Below, in pieces: positions 35,999 to 45,337 of a stretch of 64,000 nucleotides of DNA; within the stretch, counting starts at the first letter, position 1; every line of letters starts with the position of its first letter. The translations under genes and the position numbers were made by a program. The stretch is from CAYRGS01 sp964423875 (GTDB taxonomy: Bacteria > UBA8248 > JACPRG01 > G963555815), in NCBI GenBank assembly GCA_964423875.1, contig CAYRGS010000003.1:1-64000 (forward strand). Reading direction: 5' to 3'. The notes beneath the pieces were generated by a model. That model was given only the letters and a program-made list of their open reading frames with translations. It did no database searches and was not told where the DNA came from.

Positions 35999-37369
35999 TC
36001 AGCCCGACACGGCCTTTGGAAGCGTCGCCGCATCGCGGGCTTCAATCCCCGCCTCGGCCAAAGCCTCCCGCGCGAAGGCCAGGTTCTTTTCGACCGCACC
36101 GGCGTTGGGCGCGACGACCTGGTCGGCCGCCAAGCAGACCCGCCGCATCGCGCTCTCATCCCGCAGGAGCCGGAGGATCGTCGCGGCCATCTCTTCCCCG
36201 GTCCGGACCTGGAGGCCGGGGTCGGCGGCGAGCAGAACCTCCGTGATCTCCCCCCAGTGGTTCATGTGAGGGCCGAAGAGCAGGGGCCGGCTGTGGACGA
36301 GCGGCTCGATGGGGTTGTGGCCAAACGCCAGCCTCCCCTTGGGAACGATACTCGCCCCGACGAAATTGACCGTCCCGATTCCGTAGAGGCGGCCCAGCCC
36401 GCCGAAGGTGTCCACGATGATCACCGCGTCCAGGGGGGCCTCGCCCCCGTCCAGGGCGGTCTGCATCTGATAGTCCAATCCCGCCTTGGAGAAGACCTTA
36501 TCCAGCTTGAGGGTGTTGCTGTAATAGCTCGGGGCCATCAGGAGGCGGAAACCGGGATGGTGTTCCCGGACACGCCGGAAGGCCTCCAGGATGACATCGT
36601 CCTCTCCCGCCCGGACGCTTCCGGCAACGAAGACGGGAGCGTCCGGTGGGATGCCCAGCGTCCGGCGCATCCCGCGCCGCTCCCCATCGGAGAGCCGGAG
36701 GAACTCCAGGTCGTACTTCATCTCACCGACCACCTTGATTTTCTCCGTGTCCGCGCCCAAGCGGCGATACCCCTCCGCGTCCGCCTCTGACTTCACGCCG
36801 ATGCGGTCCAGAAATCGGTGAAACCTCCGGGGGATGGAGCGCGCGACAATCTCGTGCACCTCGTAGCCGTGGCTCATAAACCCGCTGAGGAGAACCGTCC
36901 GGACCCCGGCCCGTTGGGCCTCCCGGCAGAGGACCGGGTAGCTCATGTTCTCGATGAAAATCAGAACCCGGGGTTGGAGCGTCCGGATCACCCGGCGGAC
37001 GACGTTTCTCAGGTCCCACGGACTGTCGAAGACGAAATCCAGCGCTTCCCTTTTCCTTGAGAACTCGAAGGAGTATCGGTTGTTGGTCGAGAGGACAAAA
37101 TTTACATCCGGATACATCTCCCTCAACCGGTTGATGAGGGTGACAATCTGCGTGTTCTCGCCGCCTGAGAGGGCTTCGATCCAGACCGTGGGGCGCCGCC
37201 GTCGGGCAAGCTCCCCGAGCCCCTTCGGCAGAAACCCCCACCGGCTCCGAAAAAACCTCCGGAAGTAAGGATCCCTCCCGAAAACCCCCCGCTTCCAGAA
37301 GGTCACGGGGAGGTAGGCGTACGCCTTGCCGACGAACCTGGCCTCTCGCAGAAGCGCTTTCGGGTTCAA
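35999..37369 (-). CDS. Kdo-transferase-like glycosyltransferase (GT30-type fold)
   Basis: 456 residues, GT-B. WIEALSGGENTQIVTLINRL aligns with the SVGE motif of WaaA, keeping the Glu. VNFVLSTNNRYSFEFSRK, LIFIENMSYPVLCREAQRAG, FVAGSVRAGEDDVILEAFRR and TFGGLGRLYGIGTVNFVGAS follow the WaaA plan. The usual N-terminal membrane anchor is not obvious. TTG 37369 overlaps the stop of the upstream cytidylyltransferase as TTGA. Given the CMP-sugar synthetases next to it, it may use a CMP-activated nonulosonate or Kdo. The acceptor is unknown. Confidence 0.75.
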   Translation of the reverse strand: MNPKALLREARFVGKAYAYLPVTFWKRGVFGRDPYFRRFFRSRWGFLPKGLGELARRRRPTVWIEALSGGENTQIVTLINRLREMYPDVNFVLSTNNRYSFEFSRKREALDFVFDSPWDLRNVVRRVIRTLQPRVLIFIENMSYPVLCREAQRAGVRTVLLSGFMSHGYEVHEIVARSIPRRFHRFLDRIGVKSEADAEGYRRLGADTEKIKVVGEMKYDLEFLRLSDGERRGMRRTLGIPPDAPVFVAGSVRAGEDDVILEAFRRVREHHPGFRLLMAPSYYSNTLKLDKVFSKAGLDYQMQTALDGGEAPLDAVIIVDTFGGLGRLYGIGTVNFVGASIVPKGRLAFGHNPIEPLVHSRPLLFGPHMNHWGEITEVLLAADPGLQVRTGEEMAATILRLLRDESAMRRVCLAADQVVAPNAGAVEKNLAFAREALAEAGIEARDAATLPKAVSG

Positions 37370-38100
37370 TCCTTCCGTCCCCCCCCCCCCTTTCCGTCCC
37401 GCTCCAGGGCGGCCGTCCAGGCCGGCAGGAGGGATTCGGCAATCTCCAAATCCAGCTTCGAGCGCACGTCCACCCGCCCGGAGATCCCCCGGATGGGGAC
37501 CATCCCAACCCGGTAGCCCAGACGGTCCCCCCGCTTGATGACCTCTCCCCGGGTCGCGCAAATCATGCCGCTGATCTCCCGGTAAATGGGCTTGCGCGCT
37601 GAGCGGGGGGCGTGGCCCGACTCCCCGATGGGCGTGAGCCCCCGGTTGTCCTGAAACCAGAAATTCGCCGTTTCCTCGAAGGCCACGAACACGGAATCCA
37701 GGTCCTGATTCACAAGCGTCTCGACGATCCGGTCGATAAGCCCGGGTGGGCGGAACGGGTGCGACACCTCCAACAGGACCGCCACGTCCACGGCCCGGCC
37801 CTCGCTCTCCTCGAGCGAATCGACGGCGTGCTGAAGCACACGCTCGAGGGGAACATCGGACCCGGCCAATTCGTCCGGCCGCAGAAACGGGGCCTCGGCC
37901 CCTTCCCCGCGCGCCAAGTCGGCCAGATCCGGGTCTTCCGTGCTGACGATGATCCGCTCGACAAGGCGGCTCTGCTTCGCCGCGTCCAGGGTGTGGACCA
38001 GAAGCGGCTTGCCGCCCAGCCGCTCCCGGTAGAGGAGCTTGCCCTGAACCGGCACGAGGGCGATAACCTGGCGAGGATGGGAATCAGCGGGCGATGTCAT
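37366..38100 (-). CDS. CMP-acylneuraminate synthetase-like paralogue, altered nucleotide loop
   Basis: 244 residues of the NeuA/KdsB nucleotidyltransferase fold: ERLGGKPLLVHTLDAAKQS, RIIVSTEDPDLADLARGEGA, VLLEVSHPFRPPGLIDRIVE. The P-loop-like PARGGSKGLPRKN of true NeuA is replaced by VPVQGKLLYRERL, losing the Arg and Lys that contact CTP. It may activate a different sugar, or may have become regulatory. It overlaps the upstream neuA by 17 nt, so the two were probably a tandem duplication. Confidence 0.8.
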   Translation of the reverse strand: MTSPADSHPRQVIALVPVQGKLLYRERLGGKPLLVHTLDAAKQSRLVERIIVSTEDPDLADLARGEGAEAPFLRPDELAGSDVPLERVLQHAVDSLEESEGRAVDVAVLLEVSHPFRPPGLIDRIVETLVNQDLDSVFVAFEETANFWFQDNRGLTPIGESGHAPRSARKPIYREISGMICATRGEVIKRGDRLGYRVGMVPIRGISGRVDVRSKLDLEIAESLLPAWTAALERDGKGGGGRKD

Positions 38101-38842
38101 AGATGTGCGCCCCCTCCCATTCAGTCAAGACCTTCTCCGCCAGCCACAGGTCGAATTCGTCGTGGATGTCAATGTTGGCCGCCGGGTCGTCATACCACAG
38201 GATGTCCACACGGTCGCCGACCCGGCGCGGCGGCTCCTCCATCAGGAGCCGGGGCCGTGTGGCGCAGGCTAGTCCGGTGTCCTCCCGGTAGGTCGGCTTT
38301 TTCCCCTGGCGGGATCCGTGCCCCGCATATTCGCCCAGGGGCTGAAATCCCCCATCCGGCGCGTCCTTCCAGAAATTCTTGTGCGTCTTCAGGGCGGCGA
38401 AGACCGTGTCGATGGCGGGGTCTTCCTGAAGGCGCCGGACCACTTCGTCGATCCAGCCGGGGCGCCGGAAGACGTCGGTGGTCTGGAGGTAGACGAGGAT
38501 CCCCACCTCGGTCCCTTCGTTTTGCGCGAGCCAGTGGCAGGCGTGGGCGAGGGTGTCTTCGGTGGTGGCGAAATCCGAGGTCAGGTCGACCGTCCGGCCC
38601 GCCGGCGTCCGGTACGTCTCGGGCCGCAGGAAGGGGGTCTCCGCGCCCCACTCGCGGGCGGCGGCGGCGATCTCTTCGTCGTCCGTGGTGACGATGACCC
38701 GCCCGACCCGTTGGGCCTTGACCGCGGCCTGAACGGTGTGGGCGATGAGGGGCTTGCCGGCCAGGAGCCGGACGTTCTTCCGGGGGAGTCCCTTGGAACC
38801 GCCTCGGGCGGGGATGACGGCGACGACAGGACCTTCGGCCAT
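38084..38842 (-). CDS. neuA: CMP-N-acylneuraminate cytidylyltransferase (NeuA-type)
   Basis: 252 residues. VVAVIPARGGSKGLPRKNV is the intact CTP-binding signature; KPLIAHTVQAAVKAQ, RVIVTTDDEEIAAAAREWGAE, VYLQTTDVFRRPGWIDEVV and NIDIHDEFDLWLAE complete the family. It makes the CMP form of a nonulosonic acid (sialic, legionaminic or related). First gene of the downstream run neuA - neuA-like - Kdo-transferase-like. Confidence 0.88.
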   Translation of the reverse strand: MAEGPVVAVIPARGGSKGLPRKNVRLLAGKPLIAHTVQAAVKAQRVGRVIVTTDDEEIAAAAREWGAETPFLRPETYRTPAGRTVDLTSDFATTEDTLAHACHWLAQNEGTEVGILVYLQTTDVFRRPGWIDEVVRRLQEDPAIDTVFAALKTHKNFWKDAPDGGFQPLGEYAGHGSRQGKKPTYREDTGLACATRPRLLMEEPPRRVGDRVDILWYDDPAANIDIHDEFDLWLAEKVLTEWEGAHIYDIAR

Positions 38843-38907
38843 TTTCCGCTCCGGCTTTCTACCGTAGTGTCTCCAAAATAAATTGACACTTCACAAATTG
38901 CGCGGAA

Positions 38908-39023
38908 GGCGGGCAGGATGCCCGCCCTACCTGGCGTGAAAACACCGGGTTTCCACCGTTCGGTAGGCCGGGCATCCTGCCCGGCCGGAAAGGGACCATT
39001 CGGGTCTCACATATGTAAAACCA
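38908..39023 (+). repeat. REP-like interspersed repeat, copy 1
   Basis: About 116 nt holding two hairpins: GGCGGGCA-GGA-TGCCCGCC and GGCCGGGCA-TCC-TGCCCGGCC, with a conserved spacer (TTTCCACCGTTC..GGTAGG) and a tail ending ATATGTAAAACCA. A second copy lies inverted at 45338-45469. Confidence 0.85.
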
Positions 39024-39124
39024 GTTACTAGAGCAAAAACATCAAGGCGCGATTCCTCGCTACGCTCGGAATGACATGGAAAGGGGTTTTGCCAAAACCG
39101 ATAAATCGTTTTTCCGCATCCAGG

Positions 39125-39823
39125 CTAGTCGTCGAAGAGGGGTTCCCGGCCGTTGATCAGCTCGATCATCTTCACCACCCGCTCGGCGCGCGCTATGTCC
39201 ATGGTCTGGTGAATTCCGTGGTGATGATAGACGCTGGCCTGGGGCTCATAGACAATATGATAGCCGGCTACGATGACCTTCTTGGCCCAGTCCCGGTCCT
39301 CCACCCCGTTGATCTCCTCATCGAACGGGATGCGCTCCCAGACGCTTCGGCGAAGCATGGCGTTGGCGTTATGGAAGAAAGAGTCCTTGACCTGGATCTT
39401 CCGGTCCAGCCCGAAGGTGTTCCACAGGTCCCGTTTGTCGAAGGTGTGCGAATCGGGAAGCGGCTCCTGCCGTCCATAGACGGCCGCCACCTCCGCCGGG
39501 CCGAAATTCACGGCCAGCCGGTCCAGCCACTTGTTGTGGACGGGGACGCAGTGGCCGGACAGGCAGACAAGAAGCTCCCCCTCGGACACCTCGACGCCCC
39601 GGTTGAGGGCCCGGCCGTAGGAGAACTCGGATTCGCTGATCCCCACAACCTTGCAGTTGAAGTCCCGGACGATCTCCGATGTCTCGTCATCGGACTCATT
39701 GTCCACGACGACGATCTCCCGGTTGGGATAATCCTGGAGAGAAGCCGCCGTCAGGCAGCGCCGGATCCAGGCCGCTTCGTTTTTCGCCCGGATGATGAGC
39801 GAGATCAGGGGGGGGGAGCTCAT
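39125..39823 (-). CDS. Glycosyltransferase family 2
   Basis: 232 residues, GT-A fold: ISLIIRAKNEAAWIRRCL at the start, IVVVDNESDDETSEIV (nucleotide-sugar Asp), then GELLVCLSGHCVP in place of the DxD region and GVEDRDWAKKVIVAGYHIVYEP near the end. It overlaps the NeuB-like gene by 4 nt (ATGA), so the two are coupled. Confidence 0.9.
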   Translation of the reverse strand: MSSPPLISLIIRAKNEAAWIRRCLTAASLQDYPNREIVVVDNESDDETSEIVRDFNCKVVGISESEFSYGRALNRGVEVSEGELLVCLSGHCVPVHNKWLDRLAVNFGPAEVAAVYGRQEPLPDSHTFDKRDLWNTFGLDRKIQVKDSFFHNANAMLRRSVWERIPFDEEINGVEDRDWAKKVIVAGYHIVYEPQASVYHHHGIHQTMDIARAERVVKMIELINGREPLFDD

Positions 39824-40842
39824 TCCACCTCCACCAGCCCGAACGTGATGGGCTCGTCCTTACGGATGTCATAGAGCGCCCTCCGGCCCAGGAGCCTGGG
39901 GAGCAGTCGCGGCGTCAATCCCCGAAGCGGGGCCTTTGTGGAAAGCATTTCCCGGGTCAGAACCGATCCCCGGGGGATGTCCATCGCCGCCACCACCGAC
40001 CGGCGCTCATCGTCGAAGGTGTCGAGCTCTTCCGGCAGGACCCGTTTCTCAGCCGCTCCCGAAAGGGCCCGCTCGATCCGCCGGACGGCCTCCACCCAGC
40101 GCCGGAACTGGTCGGGCTCGGCGCTGAAGGCGTGATCGGCCCCCGGAAGGCGGCGGTCCAGGGTGAGGCGTTTCTGGAGGACCCCCGCCCCTAAGGCCGC
40201 CGCGACGGGTCCGGTCAGGACGCCGTCCTCATGGTCATCGTACCCGATTGGGCGATCGAACCGGCGGAGCCAGCTCAGCATTTGAAGCCGGCTCATCTCC
40301 GCCGGTGTGGGAAAACACGCGACGCCGTGCAGAAGCGTAAGGTCGCATCCCTCAAAATGGCGGACAATCTCCGAGACTTCATCGGCGTCGCATGCGCCCG
40401 TGGATACATAGAGCGGACGCCCCCGGACGGCCAGCGCCTCCAGGAGCGGCCTATCGGTGTTGCATCCCGGGGGGACATAGTAGCCGTCCACCTCGATGGG
40501 ATCGAGAAATTCCAGGGATTTGAGGTCGTAGGGCGTTGCCCAGAACGCCGCCCGGCCCCGCGCCGCCTCCCGAAGTCGTCCGAAGGCCTCCGCGTCCAGG
40601 TCCAGTCTGCGGGCGACTTCCCGGGCGTTCGTCCCCAACTCGGGAAAGGCGGCGTTCGCCCGCCACAGGGCCTCCCGGCCCGAGGCCGCCTCGGGAGAGC
40701 GCTTCTGAAAATTCACGGCGTCGCAGCCGCACTCGACGGCGACCTCCGCAAGTTTGCGGGCCCGCTCGAAATCGCCGTTGTGATTCACCCCGATCTCCGC
40801 CGCAAGGATGCGGCGAACGGGGTCGGATTGGCTATCGGTCAT
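39820..40842 (-). CDS. N-acetylneuraminate synthase-like protein (NeuB/SAF), divergent active site
   Basis: 340 residues: TIM barrel plus C-terminal SAF domain. AAEIGVNHNGDFERARKLAE and YYVPPGCNTDRPLLE are family-like, and DDHEDG keeps one metal His (204). The EKHFTLD motif reads QKRLTLD (223-229), so the second metal His and the neighbouring Glu known from N. meningitidis NeuB (His236, Glu234) are replaced by Arg and Gln. The SAF part (VVAAMDIPRGSVLTREML) is intact. It may have a changed reaction or be inactive. It has its own promoter and leader. Confidence 0.82.
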   Translation of the reverse strand: MTDSQSDPVRRILAAEIGVNHNGDFERARKLAEVAVECGCDAVNFQKRSPEAASGREALWRANAAFPELGTNAREVARRLDLDAEAFGRLREAARGRAAFWATPYDLKSLEFLDPIEVDGYYVPPGCNTDRPLLEALAVRGRPLYVSTGACDADEVSEIVRHFEGCDLTLLHGVACFPTPAEMSRLQMLSWLRRFDRPIGYDDHEDGVLTGPVAAALGAGVLQKRLTLDRRLPGADHAFSAEPDQFRRWVEAVRRIERALSGAAEKRVLPEELDTFDDERRSVVAAMDIPRGSVLTREMLSTKAPLRGLTPRLLPRLLGRRALYDIRKDEPITFGLVEVE

Positions 40843-41042
40843 ATCTATCGAGGGATAATTCCCGGCTCGGCGAGGGTCCCCGTCCGACCTTCAACGTGAT
40901 GCGGTCCAGCCGGTCCCTTGGGCCAAAATCAGCGCACCATCAGGGCTTTGCGGTGCATGACTCTTCGGAGGAAATCCCGTTCAATTGGCCCATCCGGCAT
41001 CAGGCCGTTCAGCGCCCTCTTATCCACGCATTTGTCTGAAAA

Positions 41043-41072
41043 ACAATACATTCCGCCGGTCGAGGCTGTCAA
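41043..41072 (-). promoter_or_regulatory. Promoter of the NeuB-like/GT2 operon
   Basis: Minus strand TTGACA (41072-41067), an 18-nt spacer, TATTGT (41048-41043). It predicts a leader of about 190 nt before the NeuB-like start at 40842. Confidence 0.6.
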
Positions 41073-41100
41073 GGATGATTTTCCCGCCGGAATGGGCGCA

Positions 41101-42729
41101 TCACAACGCCCCGTGCTTGAAGCGCGCCTGGATCTGCGCCGTCAGATCCTTGACCTCGGGGACCCCGAATCCGAGGATGAGACCGGTGTAAACCAGGGCC
41201 GAGCCCCCAATGACGCCGATCAACATGCCCCCCCTCCAAAGTCCCGAGGTCTCAGGCCCGGCCGGCCAGAGCCACTGGAAGAGCACGGCCGCCGCCCCCA
41301 TCAGGACCGCGGCGGTGAGCGAGCGGCGATTCGACGGATTCCAGAAAAACCCTTTGAGCGAAAAAGTCGCTCTCAGGAGGTACACATGAACGCCGACCAG
41401 GACGAATTGCCCCAGGACGTGGGCGATGGGCACGCCGATGTAGTCGAACATCCTCGTGAACAGGAAGTTCCCCGCGATAATGGTCCCCTGCGCTGCGCAC
41501 AGGCCGATGACGACGACGCGCGTCTTTCCCAAAGCGTGGTGGGCGTTGGTGAAAAGCATCTTATAGCCCAGGGGAACGAACGCGATGAAGTAGAGGACAA
41601 GCGACCAAGACGTCCGGAAGGCGTCCTCCGATTCGAAGGCCCCCCGCTGAAGCAACGTCCCGACGACCAGACCGCTGACGGCCATCATCCCGATCCCGAT
41701 GGGGAGAAGGATCAAAACGAGCGCGCGCGAGGTCTTGAAAACGAGCGCTTTGAGGTCATCCAGGCGGTCGCCCACCTTCATCCGAACCAGCTCGGGAAAA
41801 ACCACATTCGGCAGGGGAATCGTAAACAGGGCGGAGGCCGCAAGGAAAAGACGCTCAGCGTACGCCAGGGCCGAAAGGCTTCCCGGGGCCAACAGGGAGG
41901 CCACGAGCCGGGTGGACAAGGTCTGACCCTGCGTGAAGGCCGAGCTGATGAAGAACTGAGAGACGCGCCGAAGGGTCTCCCTGAGCTCCGGCCCTCGGAA
42001 ATCGAGAACGGGCCGGTAGCGATAGCCCTGCCTCCACAGCACCAGCCCCAGGGCCATGAGAAAGGCGGCCGGTCCGGCGAGATTTCCCAGGATCCAGGCA
42101 TCCAGACCGAGCGACGGCGCAAGAATCCCCACGCAAAGGACCACGCCCAGCGTCGGCAGGAGACTCAAGGCCGCCGGCAGGACAAACAGATTGAGCGCGT
42201 TGAGTGAGATGACCAGCACGCCGGAGAGCGTGTGGGAGAGGATAGTGAAGATCAGAAAGCGAAGCATCCGGACGCTTGCCGCCCAGGTGGCCTCATCGAA
42301 CCCCGCCCCCACGACGCGGACGATCCAGGGCGCCAGAACGAATCCCAACGCGGCCAAAACCGCGCAGAGCAAAAGGATGAAATTCAGCAGGCTGTTAAGC
42401 AACCGCCAGGCGGCCTCGGCCGAGATCTCGCGCCGGACCCGGACGAAGATCGGCAGGAAAACGCTCGGCAGGGGGCCGCTCTGAAGGAGGTGGGCCAGGA
42501 CAAGCGGAATCGACTGGGCCAGAAAGAAGGCGTCGGTGAGCCGCCCCGCCCCGAAGTGATAAGCAATCAGCGCGTTGGAGACGAGTCCGATGACCGCCCC
42601 CAGGCCGGAGATGAACGTCACCCCGCCGAAGGAGCGCACCGCCCGCCAGGGGCGTTCGCCGCCGCCCCCCTCCTCCCCGGCCGCTCCGGTCCCGGCCGCG
42701 AAAGGATGTTCATCCGGCCGATCCGTCAC
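41101..42729 (-). CDS. MurJ/MviN-type lipid-linked glycan flippase
   Basis: 542 residues with about 14 membrane helices, MOP superfamily. Early residues GAVIGLVSNALIAYHFGAGRLTDAFFLAQ and PLPSVFLPIF are the MurJ N-terminal signature. Later SQFFISSAFTQGQTLSTRLV and LAYAERLFLAA follow the family plan. GTG 42729 forms a GTGA overlap with the upstream transferase gene. It flips lipid II or a lipid-linked glycan; in this cluster the second is more likely. Confidence 0.88.
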   Translation of the reverse strand: MTDRPDEHPFAAGTGAAGEEGGGGERPWRAVRSFGGVTFISGLGAVIGLVSNALIAYHFGAGRLTDAFFLAQSIPLVLAHLLQSGPLPSVFLPIFVRVRREISAEAAWRLLNSLLNFILLLCAVLAALGFVLAPWIVRVVGAGFDEATWAASVRMLRFLIFTILSHTLSGVLVISLNALNLFVLPAALSLLPTLGVVLCVGILAPSLGLDAWILGNLAGPAAFLMALGLVLWRQGYRYRPVLDFRGPELRETLRRVSQFFISSAFTQGQTLSTRLVASLLAPGSLSALAYAERLFLAASALFTIPLPNVVFPELVRMKVGDRLDDLKALVFKTSRALVLILLPIGIGMMAVSGLVVGTLLQRGAFESEDAFRTSWSLVLYFIAFVPLGYKMLFTNAHHALGKTRVVVIGLCAAQGTIIAGNFLFTRMFDYIGVPIAHVLGQFVLVGVHVYLLRATFSLKGFFWNPSNRRSLTAAVLMGAAAVLFQWLWPAGPETSGLWRGGMLIGVIGGSALVYTGLILGFGVPEVKDLTAQIQARFKHGAL

Positions 42730-44162
42730 CGCAACCCCAAGATCGAAAATACGCCTTGAAGAATCCCGAGCGCCCGGTCCACGTCCGAGGCCGTCCAGAG
42801 GGTGACGGCCAATAGGAAGACCGGGGCGGCCAGCCAACCGGGACGGTCCCGGCACGCCAACGCCGTCTTCCACAGACCGGCCGCCGCCGCCAAGAGGAGA
42901 AAGGGCTCGAAGTACAGCCGGAAGCGGGGGTGCCCGTAGAACAAAAGGGTCATGGCGTTGAAATACAGGATTCCCACCCAGAGAAGCCCGGCGCCCGGGA
43001 TCGAGCGGCTCACCCACAGACCCAACAGGCCATAGGGGAGGAGCAGGGCGTATCCCAGGAAGAACTCATCCCCAATCGGGTTCCATAGCAGGACGAGCTT
43101 CCGGAACAGGAGCTTGGGAACCCGTCCGGGATGGCTCAAGAGGAAATCCCAGCCCTTGGCCATATCCGCCTCGTCCGCCTCGGCCTCCGACAGACCGGCC
43201 GTGGGATGCCGGGCCTCGATGGCGCGGACCTCGGGAGCGCGGGCGCGCATCCTCGCCGCGCGCTCGGCAAGGTAGGCCCGCTGCCGCTCGCTGAGTCCGG
43301 GCCCGCGGTCCTGGTCCTGCGGGTTCACGGGGGCCCAGCCACCACGCGCCGTGGGATTATTGGATTCCCAGAAGACGTGTCCCCCCTTCGTGCTGAAGAC
43401 CAGCCGTCCGTGAATGAGATGGTTTCGGAGAAGCCAGGGAACGAGACAGGCCAAGAAGACGATGATAGCCACGCCGGTGCGCGCGCCAATGATCCGCCAA
43501 TTCCACCCGGAGAAGGCCGCGAGATACCCCAGGGCGAAAAAGGGGAGGAGAATCCCCAGACCCTTGGTGAAGGCGCACGCGGCCAGGGCGAGTCCCAATC
43601 CCGCCGCCCGCCCGGCCGCCGCGCCCCGCTCCGGCGGGGTCTGAAGGAGGGCCGAGGTCCGCTCGACCGCTAGGACCACGGTCAGGATGAAAACCATCTC
43701 GGTGAGGATAAACCCCGGCCCGTAATACCACAGGAACGCCGGGTAGACCGCGGCCAGAAGCCCGCCCAGGAGCGCCACGGGCTCCGGGAAAAACCTCCTT
43801 CCCAACCGGATCAGGAGCCAGACGGTCCACACGCCCAGAAGGGCCTGGAGAACCCTGACCGGGACAAACCAGCGGCCGAACACCCAATACGATCCGGCCA
43901 GAAGAACCGGATAGAGCGGCAGGCGGTCCGAGCGGCGCAGGGCACCCTCGTGAAAGTTTTGGTATCCCTTGCCGGAGAGCAGGCTGACGGCGTACCCGTC
44001 GTACTCGACGCCGTCCGAGACGGGCGGCGCGTTTCCCGCGTCGACCACGACCCACAGACGCAACCCCAGGGCCAGGACGAGAATGCCCAACAGAAGCCGC
44101 CGGCCAGTCATCCGGCGGCGGGCATCCGGGGACGTTCCTAAGTCGGGCGCGCCGCCTCTCAT
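42726..44162 (-). CDS. ArnT/PMT-like integral membrane glycosyltransferase
   Basis: 478 residues, about ten membrane helices, GT-C fold. The first loop carries SDGVEYDGYAVSLLSGKGY with the acidic catalytic pair typical of family 39/83 enzymes, and RLPLYPVLLAGSYWVFG follows. A long periplasmic loop (about residues 265-340) lies before the last helices. It uses a polyprenyl-phosphate sugar to modify a glycan or protein on the periplasmic side. ATG 44162 or 44111 are both possible starts. Confidence 0.85.
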   Translation of the reverse strand: MRGGAPDLGTSPDARRRMTGRRLLLGILVLALGLRLWVVVDAGNAPPVSDGVEYDGYAVSLLSGKGYQNFHEGALRRSDRLPLYPVLLAGSYWVFGRWFVPVRVLQALLGVWTVWLLIRLGRRFFPEPVALLGGLLAAVYPAFLWYYGPGFILTEMVFILTVVLAVERTSALLQTPPERGAAAGRAAGLGLALAACAFTKGLGILLPFFALGYLAAFSGWNWRIIGARTGVAIIVFLACLVPWLLRNHLIHGRLVFSTKGGHVFWESNNPTARGGWAPVNPQDQDRGPGLSERQRAYLAERAARMRARAPEVRAIEARHPTAGLSEAEADEADMAKGWDFLLSHPGRVPKLLFRKLVLLWNPIGDEFFLGYALLLPYGLLGLWVSRSIPGAGLLWVGILYFNAMTLLFYGHPRFRLYFEPFLLLAAAAGLWKTALACRDRPGWLAAPVFLLAVTLWTASDVDRALGILQGVFSILGLR

Positions 44163-44211
44163 AACGGGCGTAGTATATCAATCGGACGGGGACGGCACGA
44201 GGAGGTCGGTT

Positions 44212-45276
44212 TCAGAAGATTTTTTCCAGCATTCCGAGGTTCTCCACCACCCAGGCGTGCAGTTCGCGGACGCCCTCGCCGGCTCCCACCTTCGGTTTCC
44301 AACCCAGCTCCCGTTCGGCGAGCGTGATGTCGCTGACGAACACCCGCTGGTCGCCCGGCCGCCAGTCGTCGAAGGAACGCTCGACGTCCGCACCGTTGAG
44401 CGCCTTCAGCATGTCCAGGAGCTCCAGGAGCGAGAGGACGTTCTCCGGCCCTCCGCCGAAGTTGTAAATCTCGCCCGAGACGCGGTCCGGGTGGTCAACG
44501 GCGAGGACAAAGGCGTCCACCAGGTCGTCGATGAACAGCAGGTCGCGCACCTGCTTTCCGTCCCCGTAGAGGACGATGGGCTTTCCCAGGACCGCCGCGA
44601 TCGTGAACCAGGCCACCCACCCCTGGTCTTCCACGCCCAGTTGACGGTAGCCGTAAATGCAGGACTGACGAAAGACGGTAGTTTTCAGGCCGTAGATTCG
44701 CGCGTAATCCCGCACGTACTGATCGGCCGCCCCCTTGGAGCAGCCATACGGGGAGTGGAAATCCAGGGTCCGGGATTCAGGGACGCCGCCCGGCAGATCC
44801 TCGTAAGCGTAGCGGCCGTTCCTCTCGACGACGGCGACGTCCTCCATGCCGCCATAAACCTTGTTGGTGGAGGCATAGACCACGATGGGGTCGGACGACG
44901 CCTGGCGGACGGCTTCCAGAACGTTGAAAGTCCCCAGGGCGTTGATGTCGAAATCCGATCTCGGATCGGTGACTGACGTGGTGACGGCCACCTGGGCAGC
45001 CAGGTGGAGAACGGCGTCCAGGTCGCGGTCACGGCCGATCGCCTCGCGCATGGCCCCGGCGTCCCGGATGTCTGCCTGGATGAAGTCGAAGCCCCCCTGT
45101 TCTTTCAGCCAGGCCAGGTTGAGGTCCGTCCCCTTGCGGGAAAGGTTGTCCACCACGACGACCCGGTCGCCCCGGTCCATGAACCGCTTCGCGGCGTTGC
45201 AGCCGATGAACCCGGCGCCTCCGGTAATCAAGATCCGGCTCAAGGGGAAATCCTCATAATTCGCATGTCGGTCCAT
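44212..45276 (-). CDS. NAD-dependent sugar epimerase, CDP-tyvelose-2-epimerase-like
   Basis: 354 residues, extended SDR. RILITGGAGFIGCNAAKRF is the NAD loop, YASTNKVYGG replaces the common SSAAVYG, and DFHSPYGCSKGAADQYVRDY holds the YxxxK. FRQSCIYGYRQLGVEDQGWV and GDGKQVRDLLFIDDLV match CDP-paratose/tyvelose epimerases. It supplies a modified sugar nucleotide to the cluster. First gene of the operon with the ArnT-like and MurJ-like genes. Confidence 0.88.
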   Translation of the reverse strand: MDRHANYEDFPLSRILITGGAGFIGCNAAKRFMDRGDRVVVVDNLSRKGTDLNLAWLKEQGGFDFIQADIRDAGAMREAIGRDRDLDAVLHLAAQVAVTTSVTDPRSDFDINALGTFNVLEAVRQASSDPIVVYASTNKVYGGMEDVAVVERNGRYAYEDLPGGVPESRTLDFHSPYGCSKGAADQYVRDYARIYGLKTTVFRQSCIYGYRQLGVEDQGWVAWFTIAAVLGKPIVLYGDGKQVRDLLFIDDLVDAFVLAVDHPDRVSGEIYNFGGGPENVLSLLELLDMLKALNGADVERSFDDWRPGDQRVFVSDITLAERELGWKPKVGAGEGVRELHAWVVENLGMLEKIF

Positions 45277-45337
45277 GCCACTTCCACCCGGGAAACGGCG
45301 GAATACTCAACTGCCCGCATTTTAGTGTCGCGTGAAT

